From: Sipunculus nudus
Taxonomy: Eukaryota; Annelida; Sipuncula; Golfingiida; Sipunculidae
Reading direction: 5' to 3'
DNA: 64,000 nt
Assembly (NCBI GenBank): GCA_026874595.1
Contig: CM049309.1
Location: 16,322,576 to 16,386,575 of the forward strand
In this document: positions 48,501-59,757 of the stretch, one piece after another
How positions within the stretch are numbered: the first letter of the stretch is position 1
Layout: every line of letters starts with the position of its first letter
Made by a program: the position numbers and the translations under genes
Notes under the pieces: model-generated
Seen by the model: the letters and a program-made list of their open reading frames with translations, nothing else
What the model was told of the DNA's origin: nothing
Databases searched by the model: none

Positions 48501-50530
48501 GCGAGGATGGACAGACCAAAAATGAAATTCTCTGATTCCAGGATTAGTGTGCGTGGGTATATGGGTATAGAAATATCCAATAAGTCATTACGGCTATCAT
48601 GGGAACGATCTTGTTAGTTCTCCATTTGTGTGTGCAGTATATTTAGCACGTTTCCACTTCTGGTTTAATTTGGTACCGGCATCATACCCATCGAAGTTTA
48701 TGGAGCCATGGTCGATCCAGCCTGACGTTACTATTATTAGGGTTTAAGGTTCAGACAATATTCCGTTTCTCATTGACGTCCATCCATCTGGCATGTAACA
48801 CCAGTGTAATTGATGCAGCGGGGGGAGACCAGAGGGTCTGCATGATCAATACTGGATTGCCTCGCCATAAAATGTCGCCCCCGCACTACTCTGGCCTCCG
48901 GGACCGCCCACGCAATGATTATAGCGTCCTTGTTGACCAGCGGGGATGCTGCATGCCGCCTAAAACGTACTGAATGTCATAGCGGGACAGAGAGAACATA
49001 ACAGCGTCTCCCTATCAAAGGGTTTTAATAGACAGTTGTGTCACTGATCAAATGCAACGCCTGAATTACCAATCTTGTATAAACATGATACGGTGTTATC
49101 ACAAAGCTATACGATATATATAATTATTTATTTATTGGTTTATTATTGTTTTAGTTATTTAATGGGAAACTCCAGCTCTCAGAATTACCACTACCATATG
49201 ACTGGTACCATTACCATAAAACCACCTAACTGTGTAAATAAGGGGCATTGAAACGGTATCACCGCGACAAAATATCGTCTATTGGTGGTGTTGTGTATGG
49301 AGTATTGCAGAACTGGAGGAAATATCATAATTTTATTAGATATGAGTCACCGTTTATACCTAAAAGCATGTAACACTGAACAGCATTGGCAGTATTATTT
49401 TTGCATCAGTGATGTATATCACATGTAGTTCTGCCGCGTGAGACGAAAACCATCTGGTTTACCGGGTCTGGTCGGTTTTGAATTCAGCCCAACGTGTCAC
49501 TCAAGATCCCGTTTCACATTAAGTTGCGTCTAGAGATTATCGCAGGGACAGTCGCATCACCCCACAATGTCCGACAGCGCGTAAATTATATCAAATAGCT
49601 GTCTCGTCAAAAAAACCAAGCAACAAACTAATAGCAGATAAGGGAAGCCAAGTCAAGAGACTGCCGTGACTGCCTGACCGACTATTAGAACTGACATCCG
49701 AGTTAGAGTCAAAATACGTGCTGTCTGTATGTGTGGGTGTATGATTGTTCTGCGTTCAGCTCGGATGTAATAATCACTAAATGATATATAATAAAGATAT
49801 AAAGCTTTGTCTTTTGTTTCGAGGCGCTGGTAGACGTGTCCTAGACCGAGAGCGGCGCGCAGACGGATTATAGAAGCGGCGATAATCCCTGTCACAGATT
49901 AGTTTACACAATAACAATAATTCCCGTCTAACATTGATAAAGTGCTTCCTGTCAATGCGGATGCTCAAACTTTTAGACCCATTTTGTACAATTTATTTTA
50001 TTACGTAAGTATATGCTGAATTGTACCTGCCCCAACTGAACATAGACGTTAACATATAACCGGGCTCACCATCACGCCTTTAGAAAGTTCCTTTGTCACA
50101 GCTTCGAGAGATGTTAGCATATACACTATTTTTTTGCAATTGAACTCGGATGTACAGTTTTACAGGTTTTGGTGGTAGACTGGAATAAATGATCACATTT
50201 GCGGGCCGAATTAACACTCCATATGGTGATTTTCTTTGGAGTGCATTACATATGTACAAACTACCTGGATTAACGTTTCAAATTCATTATAAAATTTGTT
50301 TGTAGACCAATTATTAATATGTGACGGTGAGTAGATTTCATGAGAGATTCGACAGATATTACAGAAGTAAAATTAAACAAAAAAGTTGACGTAACGGGAT
50401 ATAGACATCTTAATTGTGGAAAATCAAGAACATACTCACTCTTGCTTTGCTGGACTGGCGCAGCTAAGACAGTAGATAGCAGGATGACACCAAGGAAAAC
50501 GGACAGGATTCGTTTGGTGAAAGACCTCAT
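42538..50530 (-). CDS. Gene P2: complete 10-exon gene for a secreted, acidic/lysine-rich precursor-like protein (380 aa)
   Basis: Exons, in transcript order: 50530-50440, 47809-47754, 47547-47451, 47046-46928, 46557-46435, 45890-45792, 44846-44639, 44044-44000, 43626-43435, 42650-42538. All introns are GT-AG and the joined frame is open for 1143 nt. The ATG follows GGAACC, and an in-frame TAA lies just upstream. Residues 1-23 form a signal peptide (MRSFTKR, then a hydrophobic core ILSVFLGVILLSTVL, cleavage near A23/A24). The rest has no cysteine and no membrane segment. It is rich in E, D, K, S and A and has many dibasic pairs (K30K31, KKR near 45-47, K243K244, several KK later) that could be prohormone-convertase sites. 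It ends in a lysine-rich tail, KEADKKKKAAA. Residues 122-195 and 226-264 look helical. I recognise no family. A secretory-granule or peptide-precursor role is inferred from the signal peptide, composition and dibasic sites. It is a paralogue of the + strand gene ending at 18304. Confidence 0.88.
44639..44846 (-). CDS. P2 exon 7: conserved KK-led module
   Basis: 208 bp, phase 0 to 1, residues 196-264. An acidic N-terminal half (EEDDESYGEEL, SDEEEYNNAL) is followed by RLQLGNYLDKKASIDGLL and SDMLADYFTKYGA. The last 31 residues align without gaps to P1 exon 16303-16495 with 14 identities, including KKA, D, LL, ML, DY and YG. The intron falls at the same place (after YG[SA], phase 1) in both genes. 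Confidence 0.88.
45470..45660 (+). repeat. Degenerate ~25 bp minisatellite in P2 intron 6
   Basis: Successive blocks AAAGAATGCAGAGCTCC, AAAGCAGAGCTCACC, AAAGAAGCGCTCTCTG and AAAGGAGAGATGACCC, each followed by a GA.ACCA/TACAA-like end. It produces an apparent minus-strand frame that is not coding. Confidence 0.4.
45792..45890 (-). CDS. P2 exon 6 (phase 0-0), without counterpart in P1
   Basis: 99 bp encoding residues 163-195, beginning FTPEDVARFKQEVSWHYENL and ending PLYSQ, with clean acceptor (TTGTAG) and donor (GTAAGT). Like exon 5 it is symmetric and absent from P1, so exons 5 and 6 behave as one 74-residue cassette. Confidence 0.85.
46435..46557 (-). CDS. P2 exon 5 (phase 0-0), without counterpart in P1
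   Basis: 123 bp encoding residues 122-162. It includes NTFDISPRTVAKYLLAGG and LNDALNDLVRAGV, an amphipathic-looking stretch. Both flanking introns are phase 0, so the exon can be gained, lost or skipped without a frameshift. I looked for an equivalent in the P1 intron 14955-16302 and saw none. Confidence 0.85.
47810..50439 (-). other. Large first intron of P2
   Basis: 2630 bp, the longest P2 intron, phase 1. Parts (48350-49060, 49400-49950) are GC-richer and free of recognised repeats, as expected if intronic enhancers lie here. No additional in-phase exon is needed, because exon 1 joins exon 2 in frame. Confidence 0.55.
50440..50530 (-). CDS. P2 exon 1: start codon and signal peptide
   Basis: Encodes 30 residues plus one base and ends at a strong GTGAGT donor (phase 1). 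It has a basic n-region, a 15-residue hydrophobic h-region and a small-residue cleavage zone VLA/AP. The in-frame TAA nine bases before the ATG shows that the coding region does not extend further 5'. The opposite strand carries a 135-codon open frame (50340-50747), which I treat as a shadow. Confidence 0.88.
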
Positions 50531-50822
50531 GGTTCCGCTTTATCCTGGCTTGTTGAGTGTTTTTGTCTGGCAAGCTTCTGGTTTAATTCACAGTATTGTT
50601 CCCCAGTCTAATCGTCACCTGTGTGAGTTTGCGACAGTTGGTGCTGTCGTTTCCTCTCAGCTGGCTCGCGTTCCCACCTTGTGGTTGTGCCTTGGTGACA
50701 AGCTCGAAGTGACTATGAACTGTTCGGTACCGCTGCCACACCGCTAATGACAAACCTGCGCCGTGCTCTCCGCTAATGAGCGAGAGGCGGGCCTAGTGAT
50801 GCTAATTGGGTGCTCGTCTTCA

Positions 50823-50830
50823 TGACGTCA
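50823..50830. promoter_or_regulatory. Perfect cAMP response element upstream of P2
   Basis: Palindrome TGACGTCA, 293 bases before the P2 ATG, inside a GC-rich stretch (about 50740-50890) that is otherwise rare in this window. CREs in proximal promoters are typical of neuroendocrine secretory genes (chromogranin, somatostatin). Regulation here is inference. I see no convincing TATA box. Confidence 0.55.
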
Positions 50831-50889
50831 ACCGGCGGCAGAGCGGACTGCGTCAGCGGGCGGCCCATATCAATGAACGCGGTAACGAA

Positions 50890-51950
50890 GTTTCTATTTA
50901 GGCGTACCGATCAAACAGCCACGTCTCTCTCTAAACATTCATTCCCAGAGCTGTACTAAATGGATCAACAGACACTTCGGTCGTATTTCCGCCAATTATG
51001 CAAGGTTTATTAGACCGGGTAGCCCAGTTGTGCCTGTTTAGAAGGTAAATGTGGATTTCGGGTATTATGCCGGTATTAATATAGAAAACACCGAGCTATT
51101 TCTGGAATCAGAGACTTAGGAAATCGATTTGGTTTGCTGTAAACCCCATGCTTTTCTTACATTTATTTTCTTGCGGGCAGTGTTTATTTGGAACCAGACA
51201 TAAAATTTCCTCTCTGGAACGAAACGTGTCTTCTCACTGAAAATACACATTTGGATTTTAGTAGCGTGTTATCGGTAACAGGTTGGGGACTCTTAGGGTT
51301 CATTACGGTAACCAGCTTTAATTAACTGGGGCATAGCGGGCTTATGTGAGGAGTAAATAGGCGGTTCTTTGGAATAGGAAGAGAAAATATAAAAAAAAAT
51401 GAAAAAAATGACCAAGCTTGTGAATTATCTGTTTTTTTTTTCTAAGTAGTATCATTGTCATAATGCGAGATTGCTGCTATTTAGGAGGAAGGTAGCAGTA
51501 TGACGGTAAACATCTTAATCCTATAAAATCATTTGATTAGAACAAAGAGGGCGTTGCCTAATAAATAAGGATGAAGATAACCACTGGTGACCTATAAGAT
51601 GTTTTTAATCAGCTGGAGTTCTTGTTTCAGATTAAAGGATATTGGAATAAAGCTGAAGCCGTGTAGCAATTCTATCGGTATATGAGGACTCATTACAGGT
51701 TTGGTTGAAAATATAACCTTTTCTTGTTATTTTGACCGAATGAAACCGTTGGCAGGTCTAAACTGAGAACCCTTAGTTACTGTATATAAACCACTGAGCA
51801 GCGACCCACAGCTTATTGGGAAGGAGCAAGAGCAAGGTTTTGGTATAAGGTGGGCGTTTATATTATGAACCACTCACGATGTCAGTCTCGTCTACTTTGC
51901 CTTTCCGGTCTTTCGGGCCTGTTCGTCCCTGCAGTTTTTAGCCCGAGTGT
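50890..51950 (+). other. Region upstream of P2, nothing recognised
   Basis: Beyond the GC-rich promoter block the sequence is AT-rich and unique within the window. No exon of a neighbouring gene was recognised. Confidence 0.5.
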
Positions 51951-51952
51951 AC

Positions 51953-52382
51953 CAGTTATGTAGTCGAACTCAAACCATGCGCGACCGAGTGCAAGTCTGA
52001 TTCCGAGTCCTTGAGGTTCGAGTCCTTAGTCCATCTTCTTCAAGTCCAAGTCAAGTGGAACCCGAGTCCATGCCAAAGTCTAAAAAAATATCTTTATATG
52101 AAAATTTTAAAATGGAACTTTGAGATTACCATAGAGCATATTATGCAAGTTAACACGTGCCTTTTACCGTAAGTTTTTTATTCTGTCAGTAGAACGCAGA
52201 TGTATATACATGTCCTTATGGTATGTGACAGAGCTTTCCTTCTGCTGGACTCGGGATAGACTCGGCCTGATTTCTCGAGTCCTTACCTTAGAGTCCGAGA
52301 ACAGGTCCGAGTCCAGGATGCTCGAGTCCGAGTCCCTAAAAAGTGGATTGGAGTCAGTCCGGACTCGAGTCCTCCATCACTG
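51953..52382. mobile_element. hAT-like MITE of the CGAGTCC family, copy 2
   Basis: Starts CAGTTATGTAGTCG and ends ...CCATCACTG, with CGAGTCC-rich arms and the shared core (GGAACTTTGAGATTACCATA; CTTCTGCTGGACTCGGGATA). The flanking octamers no longer match well. Confidence 0.65.
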
Positions 52383-52534
52383 CAATCTAGCATTCAGAGG
52401 AAGCAGTCGTGATAGGCGCTAGAAGGCTATTCGTTCCATAGTTGCCTGCTGGCCATATCCAGTACCCGTTCACTTTAGTTATGAAATAGCTCATTTGTGT
52501 TAGACACTTTAGCTGGAAGTTTTAGCGAGGAAGG

Positions 52535-52610
52535 CGGCCAGAATGGGAAACAAACCCACAACCTGGCGTTCACAAGTCTGGCGCCCTAACCATACGCCAT
52601 CACACGGCAT
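52535..52610 (-). repeat. tRNA-like SINE head
   Basis: The minus strand reads GGCGTATGGTTAGGGCG, then CCAGACTTGTGAACGCC and GGTTGTGGGTTTGTTTCCC. Box A-like (TGGTTAGGGCG) and box B-like (GGTTGTGGGTTTGTTTCCC) segments are at tRNA spacing, but the arms do not pair well enough for a functional tRNA. Probably a tRNA-derived SINE fragment. Confidence 0.45.
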
Positions 52611-53214
52611 TATACACGGAGAGTAAGGATTTACCATTTATTCAGGTTATAGAGATAAATTTGTTTCGAGTCCTAATCTCGATAACAAGCTTATCCCTTT
52701 ACTCTTATGTTATTTTCACACCTAGAAAGAATGTTGGACTCTTGGTAAAGTATAGCTTAAAACTTTACTGATATGTTATTTTCACACATAGAAAAAATGT
52801 TGGATTCTTGGAAAAGTATCGCTTAAACCTTTACTAATATGTTATTTTCACATAACAGCAGATATAAAAATTTCAATGTTGATATACTTCATGGAGCAGA
52901 CAGATTAGGCCAAAAAAAGGAATGTTTTTTTAGCGACCGCGCGCAAAGATTGAACCATCCACGGTTCTTCTGAATCATGTGGCCAAGTGACATGGCGTCT
53001 GTCATGCTTTGGCTCCTTACTTTAGCATTTACATTTATGCCAGAACATTTTAACACTTAACAACCAATTAGCAGCTTTTTGTATATAGTTGTTTGAGCAT
53101 GTGGCCAGTGACATTAGATATTAGTTTTAATCAGTTACTCAAATATTTTACGTTAAATGATTTTGGTTTTGTTCTATTAAAATTGGCCTCTGCCTTAGTC
53201 CTCCAATGCAGCGC

Positions 53215-53705
53215 ACTTTTTTTAAAACGCCTCTAGGCCTACAAGTACACTTTCATTTGATATAAACCAAACTTTCAGTATACTTAGTTACAACACCTAC
53301 CATGTGCGAGAAAAAAAAAGTTTAACTCAACATATTGGTAAATCCATCTGCGTGTTTGTTGAATTTCTGGCCGCATGAATAAAAGCATGGCTCGCGCGGA
53401 CGCGATACATGAAATAAATTACCATAGAGACTGATTTTCGTTATGGTTTGTGAGTTCACATGTATACTTTTTTTGTGTTAAAGCATCATTCGTAGCCCAG
53501 TGTTACAAGTATTAGTTTTATACCACTATATCAAAGCAACGGGATGGATGAACGTTGCAGTACGTTCCCCCGTATGCCTTGTATCACGACTCAGGGTACC
53601 TTACCAGAGCAATATAAATGCCTACTGAGCCGTTTATTCACCGCCACCTTACCACAGACATTTAAGCGCTGCTATGAGAGCTGAATCTGTGTTTGGTCTC
53701 AATTC
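53215..53705 (-). repeat. Dispersed repeat R1, copy 3 (inverted)
   Basis: Read on the minus strand it carries the R1 landmarks (CCATATTGGTAAA equivalent, ATTCATGCGGCCAGAAATTC, GTGATACAAGGCATACGGGG). Confidence 0.6.
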
Positions 53706-54309
53706 ATCTTCAATAATCAATCCTAAAATAATTAAATTCTTTTTGCTTTTATATCGTTAACTACTAGTTGCAAACTGTCGAACTAACAGCGTAATACGTG
53801 TTGACTGATAAGGCCGTGTTGGTTTAAAGTAAATATCTGGGAAAGATCCCAATAACTGCTGACCGATATAACTGGAAAAGAACTTAGTTTAGGAAGTGGA
53901 CGCTGTCTTTTTTTTAGAGCACTTATAACCAGTCTTTGCAGTAGGAAGGTCAGAGAGCCGTAAATTAGTTATAAAGTTTGCCAATAACTGGCATTACCTG
54001 TTCTATGGTTTGCAATTTAGCGAGAGCAGGTTAAATGGAAATTTTTAAACTTTATCAGACTTAGCGACTGGGCCGGTCTTTCTTTTTGTACAAAATTTAA
54101 AGAAAATTTATAAAAGAGTGATGTTATGAATATGGATCATGGGAACCATTGCATAAGACCAAATTGTTTTGGTGCTACACGAATATTGGAAAAGGGATTC
54201 AGCCGGGCGACGTATGGGAAAAAACGTGCGCTATAATCCCAGCTGTAATCAATACTGTGTCGTGATACTGAAATCCGTTGCCCTTATTTATGAGCAGTAA
54301 CAAAAAACT

Positions 54310-54500
54310 ACCAGTGTCAGGTCTCCAGAAAGAGCACGTGGCACAAAGCCGGGAGATCGTTAGTATGAATCTCAGGTGAGGAGCGGTCAGATTTTTCTCG
54401 GTCGATCCCCAACTAAGGGTTGCCCTCTCCCGGCTTAATGGGAAGACGGTTTTACTTTCTAACGAGTGCGCCTTTTACGGGTTCTCGGTGTTTGAACTAG
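54310..54500 (-). repeat. GC-rich dispersed repeat R3, copy 2 (inverted)
   Basis: Read on the minus strand: CTTCCCATTAAGCCGGGAG, GGCAACCCTTAGTTGGGGAT, GAGAAAAATCTGACCGC, in the same order as 34490-34690. It abuts the hAT-like MITE at 54518. Confidence 0.45.
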
Positions 54501-54517
54501 AATAGGGATGGTAACAT

Positions 54518-54926
54518 CAGTGATGTAGACGTCTAAACGCCATCCGAGTCGTAGTGCAAGTCTGAGTCCAAGCCACCTTCTTCGAGTCCGAGTCATTTGG
54601 AACTCGAGTCCGGGCCCGAGTCCAATACAACATCTCTTTATGCTAGTTTAAAAATGCCCTTAATCACGTTTACCCCCTGATGAAGAGTTAAAATTTGATA
54701 TGTTTTGTCTTTTTTTTTTGTTTTATTCTATTGGTAGTTCAACCATGTGCACAGTCTTTATATAATACAGATTTTTTTCTACTGGACTCGAGATGGACTA
54801 TGCCTGATTTCTCGAGTCCTTACCTCCGTCCGAGTCCGAGAACAAGTCCGAGTCCAGGACTCTCGAGTCCAAATCCAAGTTATTAAAAAAGTAGACTCGA
54901 GTCCGGATTCGAGTCCAGAATCACTG
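54518..54926. mobile_element. hAT-like MITE of the CGAGTCC family, copy 3, with target-site duplication
   Basis: Bounded by CAGTGATG... and ...ATCACTG and flanked by GGTAACAT (54510-54517) and GATAACAT (54927-54934), an 8 bp target-site duplication with one mismatch. The 8 bp duplication and CAG..CTG ends are hallmarks of hAT elements. 409 bp, no transposase. Confidence 0.72.
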
Positions 54927-55419
54927 GATAACATACCCCAAATCCCGCAGGTGCGGTTAACCGAGCCCGTTTGACACTAGGATAAACGTGCGCTGCCGCT
55001 CTGTCACGTGTTCTGATACCGAAATGGAATTATGCAGATCATAGAAATTTGTTAAACTAACAGTGAAACGAAAGGAGACGGTTAACTCCATTTAGTAACA
55101 ACAATAGTTACGTCACACTTCAATTTTTTTAACAAACAATATGTCTTTCCGTTCGTGCACATTTATGATAGAGGAACTACAGTTATGGTAGAAGGAAGCT
55201 CTTGACGAACTTTGGATGACGAACTTTTGGCATTTTTCATGGCCAGATTCAGGACATTCACTCTAATTTTGCTCGAAAGGTCTAATCATGTTGGTCTAAA
55301 AGGTTGTCACATTCACATTAGGCGTCACAATTACATCGTATTTCTTATATAATTAAACCTTATGACCCTTAATAAATCCCTTGCAAGCAGCAAGCTCCTC
55401 GCCCATTTTACAAACCCGG

Positions 55420-56960
55420 GCGACATCCGTCGGTTTTTATAGTTTGTGGTATCGAGGCCCGGCCGAGTCCACAGATTTTCCTGCACCTGAAAAGTGCAGG
55501 GGTCCGACATGACGTCGACGGAAGCACGTCCGAGCCTCTTCCGAACATCGTTCAGAACTCGTCCGACGCAGTTTATCTCGACCAAGGCTCCTCAGTTGTC
55601 CGCCCGACCAGTTTGGACCTATCAGCAGTACGTGTCCATGCGAAGTTCACGCGACTGGAAAATTAAATTTGGACGATCCCAAATATCCCCCGACTGTCCT
55701 CGCTGGAGGCCCCGGCGATATAGTTTTTAGAAACAGACATAAGCTCATATTTCGATGATGAAATATCTGTAAAACCTTATAAAGCCCCAGTCATATCACG
55801 TCGAGTTGTTTTTTTTCCCCAAAAAGTGGGCTTTTCGGGCGAGCCTCGGCCGAACATTGTTTACTCGGACGAGCCTCGTCAGTATTTTAACAGCTCGTTA
55901 GGGAGCTCGTCGCTCTTTAACGCGGAGTTAAAGAGCGACGAGTACTCGCTAGAAAACTCGTAAGTTTTCCTCGGTAGCAGCTCGGGAGGCTTTACACTGG
56001 AAGGGTCTTGATAACAGCAGGTACCAGCCTATGGAAACACCCCATTAAAACATGTACTATTAACATGCAAATGTTCTGTTCTGAATATTTTTTTTTTTTC
56101 AAAAAGATTGCATCTTTTCGCCTAAAAAAGCAAGAGATCATGTAATTTAAGAGAAAATTAAAAAGAAGAACTTAATATATCCAAAAAGTTCTGCGTGGGA
56201 ATCCCCTACCACTTTGCGGGAGTTGCATGGTGAATATGCAGCGGTTTGTGAATATTATGCTCAAAATAGGCTAATTTGATTAATAGGTCAACTTTATCCC
56301 TAGATTCCCGAATGCTAATAAGACTCCGTATCCCCGTAATAATGAAGACACCGGCATAATGTGGTTTGTTGCCCCGGATATTTAAATATTCATGATCATT
56401 CATGAAGATCTCTTCGCATGACCTCTCGTGTGTTTATGTCAGCTTTCATACCTTGTGGTAATTAAGAGCGTGAGTGGAAGCGATTAAGTCGGAAGATTGA
56501 AAATTCGTTTAAAGCTTTATTTAGAGGTAATTATAGCATAATTTAGGCTGATAGGCAATCAAAGTAAGGGAACTATGTCTAATTAGTGAGTAGGTTGGTT
56601 AGATTGGTGACAGAGCAAGGGGATGGGCCCAGAGATGCTTGTAATATCGCTCAACCGGTGAATTCTTTGTGTCAATAGCCTGTGGCTGAGGCTCCCAACG
56701 AGTACTGCTGAGGGGATCTTATGAATCGTCCGAATTTCACGCGTCTTTCTAGGCTAATGAAACTCCCTTGGTCCCACTGAGGAGCCTCGGTCGAGTTAAA
56801 GAGCGTCGGACGAGTTCCGAACGATGCTTCCAACGACGTCCTGCCGGGCACCTTAACATTTCGGGTGCAGTAAAATTCTTTGGACTAGGCCGGGCCTCGA
56901 TACATACGTGACCACAATAAAAAAATCCACCGGAGCTTGGCCGGTAATGTGACTTTGGCT
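55420..56960. mobile_element. Large inverted-repeat DNA element, arms ~150-200 bp
   Basis: The left arm 55425-55590 (TATCGAGGCCCGGCCGAGTCC, AACTCGTCCGACGC) recurs inverted at about 56750-56945 (TATCGAGGCCCGGCCTAGTCC, AACTCGTCCGACGC on the minus strand). The interior contains CTCGTC-rich blocks and a perfect hairpin at 55906-55942. No transposase frame recognised. Confidence 0.55.
55906..55942. repeat. Perfect 16 bp hairpin in CTCGTC-rich DNA
   Basis: The arm CTCGTCGCTCTTTAAC (55906-55921) and its exact inverse (55927-55942) are separated by five bases. Related CTCGTC/GACGAG motifs lie on both sides, so this is probably the inner fold of the 55.4-57.0 kb element. Confidence 0.7.
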
Positions 56961-57059
56961 TAAATGTATACACGAAATGTCTGCGATTGTCAATTCTTAC
57001 AACAAAAGACCTGCACTTGAGCGACACGATGTTAAAGCCCACAGAAGGGCTAGGTGCAA

Positions 57060-57440
57060 ACAACTTCCAAATAGTGTGGTTGCCTTTTTGTTCGCAAGGG
57101 TTTTAATTTCGCGATATTTGCGGATGGGAAATAATGGCAGATATGAAACCACCGGGAATTAGATGCCTCATACACTTAGATGAACAAGAGGGGATGATGT
57201 TATCAGACCTCTGGAAACATGGTTCCTAAATAAGCAACCTTATCTGTACATGGTATTCGAGCCGGTCCTTGGAAACACATTATTTAAATAATAAAATGAC
57301 TGTAACCAAATAAATGAGATAGTGTGGGATTTATTCATAATTTTAGATATAATTTTTTCTGGTGCGATCGCGAAAATGAAACGCTCGCGAAAAGTTCAAA
57401 ATGAAGAAATCTCGAAATTTCAGCCTCGCGAATATGAAGC
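57060..57440. repeat. TTCGCGA/CGCGAA-rich repeat remnant
   Basis: TTTCGCGATATTTGCGGATG on the left and CGCGAAAATGAAACGCTCGCG with CCTCGCGAATATGAAG on the right suggest an inverted-repeat element. A similar short stretch lies at 9568-9620 (GCGAATATCGCGAATTTGAA). No gene. Confidence 0.4.
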
Positions 57441-58269
57441 CGACCAAAGTACCCCGATACATCTTTATATCTTCTTACAAGCCACTTTGATGCAGTACGT
57501 TTTGGGTGGGGTTGCCCATGGCTTAATTTCGAAACTGCCTACTGCGTTTTTCGTCGTTTGCGTACCGAGGTTTCGTCACCGAACTAAGCCGTTCAAGGCT
57601 TAAACTCGGCCTCCATCTTTAAATTCAGATGATCCAGAGCCGAACAATCAATAAACACCTGCAGTCCCATAATCCTCTGCTCAATCCCCCACCTGGTCAA
57701 GCTGGCCAGTGTTAATTAAATGTGTCGATCCTGTGATCCCTGCATCACTCGCTTGGACTCCTAGTGTTGCCATGAACCGGAAGGTAAACCAGAGATGATT
57801 CAAGGCTCGCGTCACGCACATAGTGTATATTTGATTGGTCAAGGCGGCTTGCCGAAGCATGTTCTGCAATCGGAAATGCGTACTTTTTCAACAAAACACC
57901 CTTAAATCTAAAAAGGAAGCACTCAGTTGGAAAGTCCTTCGAAACAAAACATTTGAAAAAAAAACCAAGTTAAAGTAGTTATGTAAATATACATCATACA
58001 GATTAGACATGACATAATGCGATATCGAATACATGTATCAGTATAGGCCTACAGTGTAAAATAATATAAAAATGGTATGCTGTTAGACACATAGTCGTTA
58101 CATAGATGACATTGATAATATAAAAAGTACATATCTAAATATCATGTAAAGAATAAAAGGTAAGGTCTATGGAAAATATACATGAATAATATAAAAAATG
58201 GTCGTTATTTAAGGAAGACTTTAAATAAAAAAGGCAGCGGGTTCCATAGATTTGGACCAGCATAACTAA

Positions 58270-59688
58270 AACATTACTTAAAATGTGCTTTGAATATATT
58301 TTATATAAGGGTTAAAATTTACATATATCGAGGATGGGTCATACATTCGGATAATGGACCCGGATGATCAAGAAATCTTTTGTTGGTTTCGAAAAAATAA
58401 ATTTCTGTAAAAACTTGTCTTGAGCGGATACTGGTGGCTTCATTGGTTCTCTATGAACCGGTGGGAAATTAAGAACTGAATCTTGCTTAATAGTTATATG
58501 TTGGAACACCGGATTAAAACAAAATGAATGGTGTTGTCCTGTTGAACTGATTTACTGTATATACTATACCATACAGAAGCGAACCAAGGATGTAGGAAAA
58601 GGAGGGTGCATCCGAGAAAGACAAATGACAAAGCCTAAATAAAGGACCCCAGATCATAAAAGGGGGTGAGGGTAGCAAAAAATTGTCTGAAACCTTTAAA
58701 AAGTTGCGGCGGCTGAAAAAGGGAGGTTCCGTACCCCCTGTAACCCCCCCCCCCCCCCCACACACACACACACACACATCTTGATCCGCCTCTGCCATAA
58801 CTGCATATACAAACGCGAGATTGTATCATCTTGCTTAGGAACGTTTTAACAGGTTCACGAAACCTCTTGTTTTAAAACATCAGGCCCCGCGACAACTGGC
58901 CCATCATGATAATTTGACATGACAAAATCGACGTATAATAAAAAACGGTAAATCTCTGAGAAGCATATAGGCAGTCAATATAGTCATATAACATGCATGA
59001 ATCGTGCTGATGTGCTACATTAAGAATAGTCTCTCAATAAAAACACCTGTCCCTCAAGTTTCTGATTTGAAAGATTAAGTATTCAAAATAGCACAGAACT
59101 GCCAATTGACGTCTGCGTTGCAGGCACCACGGTTCCTCTTTGAATAATGTAGACCGCTTCTGACCTGTGGGTATGTGAGACTGATCACTTCCGGCAGTGC
59201 CAGGAACGAAGCGGACCCTTTTTATGCTTTGTCTTTAAAAAAATCCTAACGTACCTTACAAGGATTATAGTTTATCTGCTAAGGATATACTTGCCGGGAC
59301 TTTCCTGAAGTTTTCTAATGTTTAAATATAAATACTCCATCCTGTGCCGGTGCCGTTTATGCCGTTTTTTTAATGTGTCCAAAGGGACCGGGATTGCAAA
59401 GAGATCAAAAGTGTAAAAGCTACCTATGTAAAAGCAAATGGCGGGCAAAAAAGTGTAACCGCCTAGAAAGGAAAAGCGGGAAAGAAAATTACTCTCCCGG
59501 CAGCCAATAACAACTTGGGAGATTAAAATAGAAGAGGAAGCGGCCTTAACATTCATTACTCTTTTAGTGAAGTGTTTTCTCGTTACATTGTTACAAAGTC
59601 TGTGATCTTTTACCTAGTCTTAAACCAAGACCTGTAGCCATGCCAGGTCCGACCTTCACCCATGCACATTTATGAACTAGATTTTTTA

Positions 59689-59757
<69 letters not shown>

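Noticed and set aside
50340-50747. 135-codon + strand frame over the P2 first exon
   Set aside because: It is antisense to the signal-peptide exon and promoter, with no splice context and no protein-like pattern; P2 explains the open frame.
52535-52610. Functional tRNA gene
   Set aside because: Box A and B resemble a tRNA, but the arms pair poorly and the flanks look like a SINE.
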